A stretch of DNA of 64,000 bases, taken from NCBI RefSeq assembly GCF_913773635.1, contig NZ_CAJYGQ010000001.1, positions 124,001 through 188,000 on the forward strand, written 5' to 3'. Within the stretch, counting starts at the first letter, position 1; every line of letters starts with the position of its first letter. Source of the DNA: an uncultured Mucilaginibacter sp. (lineage in GTDB: Bacteria > Bacteroidota > Bacteroidia > Sphingobacteriales > Sphingobacteriaceae). The notes under the pieces were generated by a model that was not told where the DNA came from, ran no database searches, and saw only the letters and a list, made by a program, of their open reading frames with translations. Made by a program: the position numbers and the translations under genes. Positions 17,493 to 26,859 of this stretch are shown here, piece by piece.

Positions 17493-18980
17493 ATGGACTC
17501 ATTAAACGAGCTTGTTAAAATACTTGATGATACCGACTTTAAACAATTTAAGCAGTATTTGCAGAGTAGAAATAAACGTGATGATGTCAAGAATTTAGAA
17601 TTACTTAATTTGTTAAAAACTGACGATATAGATAGTTTAAATAGGCTATATAATTGTGATAAAAATAAGGATGCCTACCATGCATTGCGTAAGCGGCTTC
17701 AGGAAAATTTGTTGATATTTTTATCTAATAAAACGTTTGAAACCAGTCATTCTGAAAGTCAGAACGCATTGCGCTTATTAGTGGTTGCCCGCTATTTATT
17801 GGAAAATGACCTGGTAAAATTAGCTTTTAGGTGCCTTAAAAAAGCGGAAGTAATGGCAGAGCGCGCAGAGCAGTTTAATTTGCTCAATGAAATTTTGTTG
17901 CTCAAACTGCAATACGCTCATTTGCCGCAAGCCGGAAATTTTGACCTGATTACCGCACGCTTCACGCAAAATCAATTGTGTATGCAGAGCGAAGCTAATC
18001 TAAACGTAGCGTATGCTTACCTGAGGCAGCAATTACACTTCATAAACCAGGAGGGGAGGATTGTAAATCTTACAAGTCTTGTTATAGCAACTATTCGTAA
18101 ATACAAAATTTCCGTGGCTGATTTAATGACATATAAGTCTGTTTATCAAATTCTTTTCATTGCTAACGAGTACGCAGCCATACAGCAGAACTACCAACTG
18201 ATTGAAAGATTTGTTAACCGTGTTAACCGCTTTATTGAACTTAGGTCAGCAGAGAATAAGTCTCATACTTACTACCAAATACAGGTCTTATACTACCTGG
18301 CGAATTTCCATTTAAGGCAGAAGAATTTTATGAGGAGTATGGGTTATTTAAACGAAATGATGGCTATTATGCAAGGAGGTAAGTATAATCAAGTATTTTT
18401 TATGCAGCACCAGTTGTTGTATGCGCTCAATAAGTTTTTTACAGGTTCTGCTGATGACGCGATAGATGTGCTTCAGGCTGCACTTACTGGTAAAAGCAAT
18501 AACGCCAAACTTGAAGATATGGAAGATCTACGCATTTGCATTGCTATGTTTATGGCCTTAAATGACAATCGTAAAAGCTTAAAGCATTTAAGTATGCTTA
18601 ACCAAACCGATGCCTGGTATGAAAAGAAAATGGGTATGCTTTGGAGCATCAGAAAGCATTTGATGGAAGTGTTAATTTACGCACAGTTTTCAAACTTTGA
18701 ACTTGCAGCATCGCGTCTGCAAAGCTTTAGGCGCAGATATAAAAGTTACTTGTTAAAAACGTCAGAGCAGCGGGTGCTTAATTATTTAAAACTTGTTGAG
18801 CGTTATTTAGTCAACCCTAATGTAATTGACGACGAGCGATACAAGCGTTCGGTACACGAAATGGCGAATGCAGAACAAAACAACGATATATTTACCCTGA
18901 GTTTTATTGGTTGGCTTATAGCAAGATGGGAAAAGAGCAGTACTTATGAAATTGTGCTCAACTTAATAAAAATAAAATAA
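17493..18980 (+). CDS. Conserved-type hypothetical helical protein
   Basis: A 495-residue soluble protein that I do not recognise. It has no signal peptide, membrane segment or catalytic motif that I can see. It is rich in Leu, Lys, Tyr and Asn, and almost entirely predicted helical with repeated pairs of amphipathic helices (for example LRLLVVARYLLENDLVKLAF and YYLANFHLRQKNFMRSMGYL), which resembles TPR-like solenoids. Such proteins usually act as scaffolds. It stands alone: the upstream gene is divergent and the downstream gene is convergent. Confidence 0.8.
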   Translation: MDSLNELVKILDDTDFKQFKQYLQSRNKRDDVKNLELLNLLKTDDIDSLNRLYNCDKNKDAYHALRKRLQENLLIFLSNKTFETSHSESQNALRLLVVARYLLENDLVKLAFRCLKKAEVMAERAEQFNLLNEILLLKLQYAHLPQAGNFDLITARFTQNQLCMQSEANLNVAYAYLRQQLHFINQEGRIVNLTSLVIATIRKYKISVADLMTYKSVYQILFIANEYAAIQQNYQLIERFVNRVNRFIELRSAENKSHTYYQIQVLYYLANFHLRQKNFMRSMGYLNEMMAIMQGGKYNQVFFMQHQLLYALNKFFTGSADDAIDVLQAALTGKSNNAKLEDMEDLRICIAMFMALNDNRKSLKHLSMLNQTDAWYEKKMGMLWSIRKHLMEVLIYAQFSNFELAASRLQSFRRRYKSYLLKTSEQRVLNYLKLVERYLVNPNVIDDERYKRSVHEMANAEQNNDIFTLSFIGWLIARWEKSSTYEIVLNLIKIK

Positions 18981-19053
18981 GCAGTGTTCAAAGCAATGGT
19001 TGCTAATCATTTATAGCATAAGCTTATCTACGAGCCTTTAAACGATAATATCC

Positions 19054-19101
19054 GTATCTGCTTAAATAAAGATTTATGGATTGGTATCTATAAGCAGATA
19101 C
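19054..19101. repeat. 11-bp inverted repeat between convergent genes
   Basis: GTATCTGCTTA (19054-19064) is exactly inverted as TAAGCAGATAC (19091-19101), 26 bp apart. A competing shorter hairpin, GTATCT (19084-19089) with AGATAC (19096-19101), lies inside. There is no T-run. It may act as a transcript end or processing structure between the genes ending at 18980 and 19136. Confidence 0.5.
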
Positions 19102-19135
19102 AGATTTGTAAGGCTGTGTTATTGTAGCTTAGTAA

Positions 19136-19867
19136 TTACCTGGTACTTTCAACGGTGTACACAAAACTGCTGGCCTTGTAATAACCCAGGTTATATTCAA
19201 TTGCCCGCTCACCCGGATCAAAAACATATCTTTTTCTGAAAAGCAGCGGACTTCCCGCCGGCAAACGTAACTTATCGGCTATGTCATCATTAGCGGCAAC
19301 AGCGCTAATTTCTTCTTTGGATAGGGTAGCTATAATAGAGTGCTCATGTTCAAGCATTTCGTATAGCGGCCGTTTAAAGTCTTCTTCACCTGTTAAGCCT
19401 ACCCTTGGGTGAAAGTACGACACAAAGTATACAAAAGGCTCGTCGGGCCGGCCGCGCACCCGCTCAAGTTTAAGCACTTTGCGATCGGGTTTTATCTCAA
19501 AAAATGCTGCCAGTTCTTCATCCGGAGTTACCCACGTAACATGTAATTCAAAGTTCTTAATAGGAATACCGCGCAGCTTCATCTCCTGCGAAAACGAAAG
19601 CCAGTTGTTTGACTTCGAACTTACCACATTTTGAGCTACTCTTGTTCCTGAGCGTTTTTTACGAACCAGTAATCCCTCAAAAACAAGCTTATTTATTGAT
19701 TGCCTGAGTGTTGTACGCGAAATAGCAAGCTTTTTTGCAAGCTCAACCTCATTAGGTAGTACTTTTCCGTTTCTGTAATCTTCTTCTTGTATCAGCTGCC
19801 TAAGGAGGGTTTCGGCCTGTGCATGTAATGGAATCGGACTTTTATGATCTATGCTATACTTTCTCAT
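19136..19867 (-). CDS. GntR/HutC-family transcriptional regulator (UTRA domain)
   Basis: A 243-residue regulator. Residues about 10-78 are a GntR winged helix (PLHAQAETLLRQLI, VLPNEVELAKKLAISRTTLRQ as recognition region, LVRKKRSGTRVA wing). Residues about 95-238 are a UTRA ligand-binding domain, which in HutC-type proteins binds small molecules, often sugar phosphates. It is divergent from the mannose-6-phosphate isomerase and the mannan locus. A TGTAC-TAA-GTACA palindrome sits 2 bp upstream of its start codon, consistent with autoregulation. The inducer is plausibly a mannose-derived metabolite (inference). Confidence 0.93.
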   Translation of the reverse strand: MRKYSIDHKSPIPLHAQAETLLRQLIQEEDYRNGKVLPNEVELAKKLAISRTTLRQSINKLVFEGLLVRKKRSGTRVAQNVVSSKSNNWLSFSQEMKLRGIPIKNFELHVTWVTPDEELAAFFEIKPDRKVLKLERVRGRPDEPFVYFVSYFHPRVGLTGEEDFKRPLYEMLEHEHSIIATLSKEEISAVAANDDIADKLRLPAGSPLLFRKRYVFDPGERAIEYNLGYYKASSFVYTVESTR

Positions 19868-19869
19868 TG

Positions 19870-19882
19870 TGTACTAAGTACA
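19870..19882. promoter_or_regulatory. Candidate GntR operator 1
   Basis: The palindrome TGTACTAAGTACA lies immediately upstream of the GntR start codon (19865-19867). It shares the TGTAC core with three other palindromes in the same intergenic region, and its place suits autorepression. Confidence 0.55.
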
Positions 19883-19913
19883 ATAATAAGGCTTTTATTT
19901 AAAACTTTAAATG

Positions 19914-19923
19914 TATGTACATA
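19914..19923. promoter_or_regulatory. Candidate GntR operator 2
   Basis: The perfect 10-bp palindrome TATGTACATA lies in the divergent region. The same 10-mer recurs at 20093. Confidence 0.5.
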
Positions 19924-19981
19924 TATCCTGTACGCACATTTCAACTTCTTCAACATCAGTATAAAAATAAATCAAAAAAAA

Positions 19982-20011
19982 TTTGCAATCAGTAAATTAT
20001 AGTTATGTTTG
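19982..20011 (+). promoter_or_regulatory. Bacteroidota-type promoter for the mannan locus
   Basis: TTTG (19982-19985, -33 element) and TATGTTTG (20004-20011, matching TAnnTTTG, -7 element) are separated by 18 bp, close to the usual spacing in this phylum. Transcription would start near 20018. A candidate operator overlaps the -7 element. Confidence 0.6.
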
Positions 20012-20017
20012 TACATA
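20008..20017. promoter_or_regulatory. Candidate GntR operator 3, overlapping the -7 box
   Basis: TTTGTACATA differs by one base from the palindrome at 19914 and 20093. Binding here would cover the last four bases of the -7 element and the predicted transcription start, an arrangement suited to repression. Confidence 0.55.
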
Positions 20018-20092
20018 TAAACAATAAACCGATTGTCAGCTTTTGCTGAATTCCTCTAATATAACTAAGCATGCTTCGGCTTTGCTTATTAT

Positions 20093-20102
20093 TATGTACA
20101 TA
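20093..20102. promoter_or_regulatory. Candidate GntR operator 4
   Basis: A second exact copy of TATGTACATA, 12 bp before the preferred start codon of the isomerase gene and about 75 bp into the predicted transcript. Confidence 0.5.
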
Positions 20103-20114
20103 CATTATAACATT

Positions 20115-21926
20115 ATGAACGAATCTACTCTTGTTCAAACGCTGCCGGGCAGCAATACTGCCGATGCCAGAAAAACTACGCAATACTTGATGCCTCAGCG
20201 CATTGATACGTCAGTTTCAAAGTCGGCCAGGTACAATATTTATCCAGCTTGCTCGCTTCAGACTGGTAGTATACAAAATGGATATGAAGGTTTGGCCGAA
20301 TGGATTGCCGGACAAAAAACGGTAATTATCGATGGTTATGTAGGCGTGTTTTGGAAGCAAATTCAAGCAGCATTGCAAAGTTGCTTACAAAATAAAGGGC
20401 TCAAAGTAAACTGGGTCGACGCCGCAACGCTTTTAAAGCCGGCATCAGTAATTGACGAGATGGTTGCTCCGTTCATGGGCACTTATGAGTCTGTTTGGGG
20501 TACGCGCTGTACCTTAACACTGGCAGACTACTTTGATCAATCAGCTGCAGAGATGCATTCGCCAGACGCCAAAGCCGACATCAACATTATCATTGGTACA
20601 GGCGCTGCTTTAGCGGGGTGGGATGGTGCATTGGTATATTTTGATTTACCAAAGAACGAATTACAGTTCAGAATGCGCGCTGAGTCTATCACCAACTTAG
20701 GCAGTGAGCGCACCTATGAACCGTTTTACATGTACAAGCGGTTTTACTTTGTTGACTGGGTATTACTTAACGAGCATAAAAAAAATATACTGAACAAAAT
20801 AGATGTAATAGCCGACGGACAATGGCCTGATAGCGTTAACTGGATGGCAGGCGACACACTAAGAATTGGCTTGAGTACTTTAACCACCATGCCTCTACGC
20901 GTGCGCCCCTGGTTTGAACCTGGTGCATGGGGAGGACAATGGATTAAATCAAATATTGAAGGCGTTAACCCCGATGCAGTGAATTATGCATGGTCATTTG
21001 AACTGATTGTACCCGAAAACGGGCTGGTGTTTGAAAGTGACGGTTGGTTGCTTGAGGTGTCGTTTGATATGTTGATGTTTCAAAATGGCAAAGATGTACT
21101 TGGCAGCCACGCTGAGGTTTTTGGCGATGAGTTCCCGATACGTTTTGACTTCTTAGATACTGTTAAAGGCGGTAACTTATCAATTCAGTGCCATCCATCC
21201 CTTAAATATATTCGGGAAAACTTTGGTGAGCGTATTACCCAGGATGAAACTTACTATATTTTAGATTGCGATCCTGACGCACAGGTTTATCTTGGCTTCC
21301 AAGATTCAATAAACCCGGAGGAGTTTAAGTCGGCATTGGAAAGCAGCCAGGCTGAAAGCAAGCCGCTGGATATGGAAAGCTATGTACAGGTACACTCTGC
21401 GCAAAAGCACGACCTGTTTTTAATTCCAAATGGAACCGTACACAGCGCAGGTGCCGGCAATTTGGTGCTTGAGATTAGCGCTACACCCTACATCTTCACT
21501 TTTAAAATGTATGATTGGCTTCGCCTTGACTTAGAAGGCAATCCAAGGCCTATCAACATTAATCATGCCTTTAATAACCTTGATTTCACTCGTAAAGGGC
21601 AACGCGTGCAGGAGGAACTGATTTCAAAGCCTGCCGTATTAAGCCAAACTGATGATGTAAGGGTTATTCATCTGCCTACACATTCTCAACACTTCTATGA
21701 CGTGCACCGGCTGGAATTTGCCAACGAAGCTTATGTTGAATTAAACGGTGGTTGCCACGTGCTGATGGTAGTAGAAGGGGAGAGCGTAACCGTTAAAACA
21801 CCTGGGAGCGCAGACCAAACGTTTGCTTACGCCGAAACCTTTGTTGTGCCGGCCGCAGCAGGTAGCTACACTTTAACCAATTCAGGTAGCACACCGCTAA
21901 AAGTTATTAAAGCCTTCTTAAAGTAA
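20115..21926 (+). CDS. Class I mannose-6-phosphate isomerase with N-terminal kinase-like domain
   Basis: 603 residues from ATG 20115 (MNESTLVQT); a TTG at 20043 would add 24 residues. Residues about 60-265 form an extra domain with a VIIDGYVGVFWK segment (70-81) that looks like a degenerate P-loop, and YFDLPKNELQFRMRAE further on; it resembles a nucleoside/uridine-kinase fold without the usual GKS/T. Residues about 275-600 are the isomerase cupin, with LSIQCHPSLKY and LIPNGTVHSAGAG carrying zinc-ligand histidines. The enzyme converts mannose 6-phosphate to fructose 6-phosphate, the last step for mannose from this locus. It is the first gene after the operator region. Confidence 0.88.
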   Translation: MNESTLVQTLPGSNTADARKTTQYLMPQRIDTSVSKSARYNIYPACSLQTGSIQNGYEGLAEWIAGQKTVIIDGYVGVFWKQIQAALQSCLQNKGLKVNWVDAATLLKPASVIDEMVAPFMGTYESVWGTRCTLTLADYFDQSAAEMHSPDAKADINIIIGTGAALAGWDGALVYFDLPKNELQFRMRAESITNLGSERTYEPFYMYKRFYFVDWVLLNEHKKNILNKIDVIADGQWPDSVNWMAGDTLRIGLSTLTTMPLRVRPWFEPGAWGGQWIKSNIEGVNPDAVNYAWSFELIVPENGLVFESDGWLLEVSFDMLMFQNGKDVLGSHAEVFGDEFPIRFDFLDTVKGGNLSIQCHPSLKYIRENFGERITQDETYYILDCDPDAQVYLGFQDSINPEEFKSALESSQAESKPLDMESYVQVHSAQKHDLFLIPNGTVHSAGAGNLVLEISATPYIFTFKMYDWLRLDLEGNPRPININHAFNNLDFTRKGQRVQEELISKPAVLSQTDDVRVIHLPTHSQHFYDVHRLEFANEAYVELNGGCHVLMVVEGESVTVKTPGSADQTFAYAETFVVPAAAGSYTLTNSGSTPLKVIKAFLK

Positions 21927-21943
21927 GCAGTCAAAGATCTTCA

Positions 21944-21964
21944 TACATGTGTGAGGCATGTATA
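21944..21964. repeat. Small hairpin between isomerase and susC-like gene
   Basis: ATACATG (21944-21950) and CATGTAT (21958-21964) form a 7-bp stem with a 7-nt loop in the 78-bp gap before the TonB receptor. There is no T-run. It may influence mRNA processing or differential expression. Confidence 0.4.
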
Positions 21965-22004
21965 AGGCTGCCAAAGCAAATAAAACCATCAATTATTTAA
22001 CCAT

Positions 22005-25000
22005 ATGAGATCTAAACAACTACTAAGTCCTTTGACGCTTCCTTCGGGCCGGCGTTACTCCAGGATTGGGTTGATGCTCCTTTTGGCCTGCTGCAGTGCA
22101 GCACAAGCCGAGGCAACGGCCAACCCAACCATTTCAAGTACAACGGTCAGGAAGAGTGCCGATGTAATTATCACCGGGCAGGTAAAAGATGAGCAGGGCT
22201 TGCCTTTACCGGGTGTTACCGTTAAGCTTCAAAATTCACAACTTGGTACGCTTACCGATGTAAACGGCAATTACAAGTTAACGGTTCCCGAGGGGGAGGC
22301 TAACAAGGTATTGGTGTTTTCGTTTATTGGTTTTACATCACAAACTGTAACCATAGGCCAGCAAACCCAAATTAACATATCGTTAAAACCCGATACGTCA
22401 AAGTCGCTCAACGAAGTAGTAGTTGTAGGTTACGGTACACAGCGCAGGGCAACTATCAATAGTTCTATAGGCGTAGTTGCAGCCCGTGATATTAATGAAA
22501 AACCGGTACTAAATGCTGTTCAGGCCTTACAGGGCGAATCGCCCAACCTGGTTATTCAGCAAAGTACTTTAGATCCGGGTGCTACACCACTTATTAATAT
22601 CCGGGGTGTATCTACAACGGGTAATAATGATCCGCTTTTAGTTATTGATGGTATTGTTTCTCAGTCAATTGGAGATTTGAGCTTGCTTAATCCAAATGAT
22701 ATTGCGAGTGTAACTGTACTAAAAGATGCAGGCGCGGCAGCCATCTATGGTTCACGCGGTGCAAATGGTGTATTGTTGGTAACTACAAAAAGCGGTAAGC
22801 CTAATCAAAAAGCAACGGTTAATTACAACGGTAATTACGGTTGGCAAAAGCCAAACATATTAGTCAGGAAAGTAAATGCAGCCGATAATGCATATTACAA
22901 AAATGAGTCGTTGGTAAATTCAGGGTTGCCTCCGTCATTTACCCCAGCCCAAATACAGGAGCTTGCCGCACAAGGTAACGGTACGTGGGATGTTGATCAT
23001 TTATTATACAATGCACCCCAACTGTCGCAAAACTTAAGTGTTAGCGGTGGCGGTGCAAGTAACACCTACTTTATATCTGCAGGTTATTTAAACCAACTGA
23101 GCAACTTTATTGGCAACGGTGGCAGCGGCAGTAAGTTTGGTTATCAAAAATATAACTTAAGAGTAAATCAATCAGTAACTGTTGGTCGCTTCAAGCTGTC
23201 AGGTATACTTGAGTATACCAAGTCGCGCAACAAAACCAACAGTGTAGGCAATAACAACGTTTTTGCTGATGCCAACAGGGTACCGTACAATTACAGTTGG
23301 CAAGATGAAAACGGAAACTACCTGACTAACCCAATCGCTTCCCAATACAATGAGTATGGTGTATTAGAAAAAGGTGGCTTTAACCAGGCTGATAATGACC
23401 GTATATTCGGTAACCTTACCGGTATACTTAATATTACCAAAGAGTTGAACATTACTGGTGTATTTGGCGGTACCATACAAAATAACGGTAACTTATTCAG
23501 AAGAACGCAGGTTAATTATTTACCGGCCGGTGTTTACGGTAACGACTTAACCACCTTTGATAATAATTCAAAGTCACATGCCTTTAACACGCAGGTGTAT
23601 TTGAACTATATCAAATCATTCAAACAACATAACTTAAATGCTACGTTAGGTGTATCAAGCGAGATTACCAATCAGCGTGGATTCCAGCTGCAAAAAACAT
23701 TAACAGATCCTGTGTTTGGTAACGCCACTACCGGAACGTTGATTGATGCTACAAATTCATACAACAGTATTGGTGTGCAGGCTAACAGCTTACAATCGGC
23801 CTTCGGGCGCTTTAGCTACGATTATAAGCAACGCTACTTCCTCGATTTTGTATTCCGAAATGATGTTTCATCAAAGTTTGCTAAAGGTGAGCGCAGCGGC
23901 TTTTTCCCGTCAGTGAATGCAGGTTACCTTATATCTGACGAAAGCTTTATGGAGCCGTTGAAAAACACGCTGAACAGTTTAAAACTACGGGCCACTTATG
24001 GTATTGTAGGTAATAATCAAACAGCAGGTAATTATACTTACCTTACTACTTACTTCAACTACCCCGGAGCTTACGGATACAATGGTGTAATTCAAGGCGG
24101 TGCAGGTACCAACCTCTCAAACCCATTACTAACCTGGGAAGAGGCGGCCACCTTAAACTTCGGCTTTGATTTTGGTTTGTTTAATAATAAACTTACTGGT
24201 TCATTTGATTATTTCGATAAAACCACTAGAAAAATTCAGCAAAACCCGTTAGACGTACCAAGTGTTTTTGGTGCTACGCCACCTACGGCCAACGTTGCTA
24301 AAGTGCAAAACAGGGGATGGGAGGCGCAATTAACCTACACATGGAAAACTCCGAAAGTAACGCAAAGCTTCAGTGCAAATATTGGCAATACCCAAAATAA
24401 GCTGCTTGAACTTACCGGGAATACCCAGCAAATTATTTATAACCAAGATGTATATCAGTTACTGCGCAAAGTAGGTCAGCCGCTTACACAATATTACGGC
24501 TATGAAACCGATGGTTATTTTCAAAACCAAGCCGATGTAAACACTTCACCCAAACCGGCTGGTGCCATAGTAGGGCCAGGTGATCTTAAGTTCAAAGATT
24601 TAAACGGCGACGGCAAAATTGATGATAATGATAAAAAAGTAATAGGCAATCCTTTCCCGCATTATACTTTCGGTTTCACATATCGCCTTGCAGTGGGCGG
24701 GTTTGATTTAACGCTTTTTGTACAGGGAGTTGGCCAGCGCGATGCGTTTTTGCGCGGCGAACTTGTTGAGCCGTATCATTACAACTACGGTGCAACACTG
24801 TATGAGCACATGACCAACTACTGGACGCCTAGTAACCCCGATGCACGTTATCCAAGACTGGCCAGCATAGGTTCGCCATCTAATACTAACAACTGGCGCA
24901 ATGGCTCCGATGTTTACCGTTACAATGCGGCTTATGCAAGGCTTAAAAACGTCAACATCGGATACACCTTACCCAGCGCACTTACACGTAAAGCAGGCAT

Positions 25001-25178
25001 GCAACGTGTAAGAGTTTCAGCAATAGGGCAAAACTTGTTAACGCTTAGCAAACTTCGGTTTATCGATCCCGAAACTACCGAGTTCGGTAATAGCGTAAGC
25101 CCTAATACAAGCTCTAATAGTGCACGCAACTACTTACTGCCCATCTTCATCGGTGCCGGCCTTGATATTACCTTTTAA
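22005..25178 (+). CDS. SusC/RagA-family TonB-dependent receptor (mannan locus)
   Basis: A 1057-residue outer-membrane transporter. After an N-terminal signal (hydrophobic GLMLLLACCSAAQA), residues about 50-130 form the carboxypeptidase-regulatory-like domain (QVKDEQGLPLPGVTVKL). A TonB-box-like stretch (LNEVVVVGYGTQRR) and the plug follow (DPLLVIDGI, VTVLKDAGAAAIYGSRGANG), then the 22-strand barrel. An acidic DLNGDGKIDDNDKK loop could bind calcium. There is no STN domain, so it should not signal to an anti-sigma factor, in keeping with GntR control. It imports oligosaccharides captured by the following SusD. Confidence 0.96.
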   Translation: MRSKQLLSPLTLPSGRRYSRIGLMLLLACCSAAQAEATANPTISSTTVRKSADVIITGQVKDEQGLPLPGVTVKLQNSQLGTLTDVNGNYKLTVPEGEANKVLVFSFIGFTSQTVTIGQQTQINISLKPDTSKSLNEVVVVGYGTQRRATINSSIGVVAARDINEKPVLNAVQALQGESPNLVIQQSTLDPGATPLINIRGVSTTGNNDPLLVIDGIVSQSIGDLSLLNPNDIASVTVLKDAGAAAIYGSRGANGVLLVTTKSGKPNQKATVNYNGNYGWQKPNILVRKVNAADNAYYKNESLVNSGLPPSFTPAQIQELAAQGNGTWDVDHLLYNAPQLSQNLSVSGGGASNTYFISAGYLNQLSNFIGNGGSGSKFGYQKYNLRVNQSVTVGRFKLSGILEYTKSRNKTNSVGNNNVFADANRVPYNYSWQDENGNYLTNPIASQYNEYGVLEKGGFNQADNDRIFGNLTGILNITKELNITGVFGGTIQNNGNLFRRTQVNYLPAGVYGNDLTTFDNNSKSHAFNTQVYLNYIKSFKQHNLNATLGVSSEITNQRGFQLQKTLTDPVFGNATTGTLIDATNSYNSIGVQANSLQSAFGRFSYDYKQRYFLDFVFRNDVSSKFAKGERSGFFPSVNAGYLISDESFMEPLKNTLNSLKLRATYGIVGNNQTAGNYTYLTTYFNYPGAYGYNGVIQGGAGTNLSNPLLTWEEAATLNFGFDFGLFNNKLTGSFDYFDKTTRKIQQNPLDVPSVFGATPPTANVAKVQNRGWEAQLTYTWKTPKVTQSFSANIGNTQNKLLELTGNTQQIIYNQDVYQLLRKVGQPLTQYYGYETDGYFQNQADVNTSPKPAGAIVGPGDLKFKDLNGDGKIDDNDKKVIGNPFPHYTFGFTYRLAVGGFDLTLFVQGVGQRDAFLRGELVEPYHYNYGATLYEHMTNYWTPSNPDARYPRLASIGSPSNTNNWRNGSDVYRYNAAYARLKNVNIGYTLPSALTRKAGMQRVRVSAIGQNLLTLSKLRFIDPETTEFGNSVSPNTSSNSARNYLLPIFIGAGLDITF

Positions 25179-25195
25179 CCAGTTAAAAAAGGATT

Positions 25196-26830
25196 ATGAA
25201 ACACATTACTAAATATTTAGCAATAACGGCATTGATTGTTGTGAGCAGCTGTCGTAAACTCGACTTAGCACCAACAGATGCCTACTCCATACTTAATTTT
25301 TGGACGGCAGATGCCAACGTATATAATGCGCTGAACAATAACTACAGCTTAATGTACAACAGCGGCTTATATTTTGGTGCCGAAGGATTATCTGATAATG
25401 CCTACTCTCAAAACAATAACGACCTCATACAAATAGCAAGTGGTAACGCTAATTCGCTTACTCCAAAATTTGCCGGAGATTGGGCTTACTACTACAGCAC
25501 AATTAAATCATGCAACCAATTCCTTGAAAACGTTGATAGAAATACAACACTTGGCACCGCAACCTTAAACAGGTTAAAGTCTGAAGTAAGATTCATCCGT
25601 GCATTTGAGCATTTTAACCTAACTAAATGGTATGGTGACGTGCCCTTGGTTACTAAAGACCTAACGCAGGATGAAGCAAAGGTAATCGCTAAAACTCCAC
25701 GTGCCGAGGTAGTGAATTTTGTGATCAATGAGTTAAAAGATATTGTAGCTTCATTACCATCAAAAGATCAGCTGTCACCTGCCGAAAACGGCCGCATTAC
25801 CAAAGGTGCTGCATTAGCCTTGCAAGCACGCGTATTATTGTACCAGGGTAACCGCATGGCCGAGGTAGTAACCGTTTGCGAAGCATTGATGAATAACAGC
25901 AGTGTTAACGGCACTTACTCATTAGCATCTAATTACAGTAATTTATTCAGCGACCCATCGGTAAATCGCAATAATCCTGAAACTATATTGTCTTTACAAT
26001 ATGTGCCTGCCACTACCCGTACCTGGACGGATTTTTGGGATTTTGCCCCTAACAGCGTAGGTGGACGTGTAAGCGCCCTTGCTCCAACCCAGGAACTGGT
26101 GGATGATTATATTATGCTTAACGGTAAAGGAATTACCGAATCTGGTTCAGGATATGATGAGAACAACCCTTATGTTAACCGCGATCCACGCTTAACAGCA
26201 ACCGTTGTTTATGACAGATATAACTGGAACAATGGCGGAGGTGTTAACGGTACCAGCAAAATCATTTATATCCGTCCGGGCAGTGATCCAACCCGTCCTG
26301 GGCCCGATGAATATTCATCAGGCAGGCAAAGTTCATCACCAACAGCTTACTACTGGCGTAAATACTTTGACCCATCAGCTCTTGCAAACTTCACATCGGG
26401 CAATAACCTTCACCTTTTCAGGTACGCAGAGATATTGCTTACCTACGCCGAGGCAAAAAATAGTTTAGGACAAATGGATGCCACTGTTTGGAACCGTACT
26501 ATAGGAGCGCTGCGTACCCGCGCAGGCTTTTCAGATGCGGCAGCTTTAAGTTACCCAGGTGGTGATTTAACTAACGTTATCAGACGTGAGCGCCGCGCCG
26601 AACTGGCTATGGAAGGTATTCGTATTGACGATATCAGACGTTGGAGAATAGCCGAAACAGTACTAAACAGGTACGTACATGGTGCACGCTTTTCGGGCGA
26701 TCCGACTACCGATAATGGTTACATCCGCGTTCAGTTAAGACGTTTCAACCCCAACCGCGATTACTTATGGGCTATACCAAGCGGCGACCAAACGCTGAAC
26801 GCTAACCTTACTCAAAATCCTGGCTATTAA
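25196..26830 (+). CDS. SusD/RagB-family surface glycan-binding lipoprotein
   Basis: A 544-residue lipoprotein with lipobox IVVSSC (Cys19) and a short KLDLAPTDAYS start. It shows the SusD TPR-type helices (VRFIRAFEHFNLTKWYGDVPLV, ITKGAALALQARVLLYQ) and the conserved RRAELAMEGIRIDDIRRW segment near the end. It binds glycan at the cell surface and forms a lid on the SusC partner, whose gene ends 17 bp upstream. In this locus the ligand is probably alpha-mannan oligosaccharide. Confidence 0.96.
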   Translation: MKHITKYLAITALIVVSSCRKLDLAPTDAYSILNFWTADANVYNALNNNYSLMYNSGLYFGAEGLSDNAYSQNNNDLIQIASGNANSLTPKFAGDWAYYYSTIKSCNQFLENVDRNTTLGTATLNRLKSEVRFIRAFEHFNLTKWYGDVPLVTKDLTQDEAKVIAKTPRAEVVNFVINELKDIVASLPSKDQLSPAENGRITKGAALALQARVLLYQGNRMAEVVTVCEALMNNSSVNGTYSLASNYSNLFSDPSVNRNNPETILSLQYVPATTRTWTDFWDFAPNSVGGRVSALAPTQELVDDYIMLNGKGITESGSGYDENNPYVNRDPRLTATVVYDRYNWNNGGGVNGTSKIIYIRPGSDPTRPGPDEYSSGRQSSSPTAYYWRKYFDPSALANFTSGNNLHLFRYAEILLTYAEAKNSLGQMDATVWNRTIGALRTRAGFSDAAALSYPGGDLTNVIRRERRAELAMEGIRIDDIRRWRIAETVLNRYVHGARFSGDPTTDNGYIRVQLRRFNPNRDYLWAIPSGDQTLNANLTQNPGY

Positions 26831-26859
26831 TAACCAAACCAATTAAACCAATTATCCAG

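Noticed and set aside
20043..20114. TTG extension of the isomerase gene by 24 codons
   Set aside because: It would run through the operator copy at 20093 and encodes no conserved sequence. ATG 20115 fits better, although the start remains unproven.
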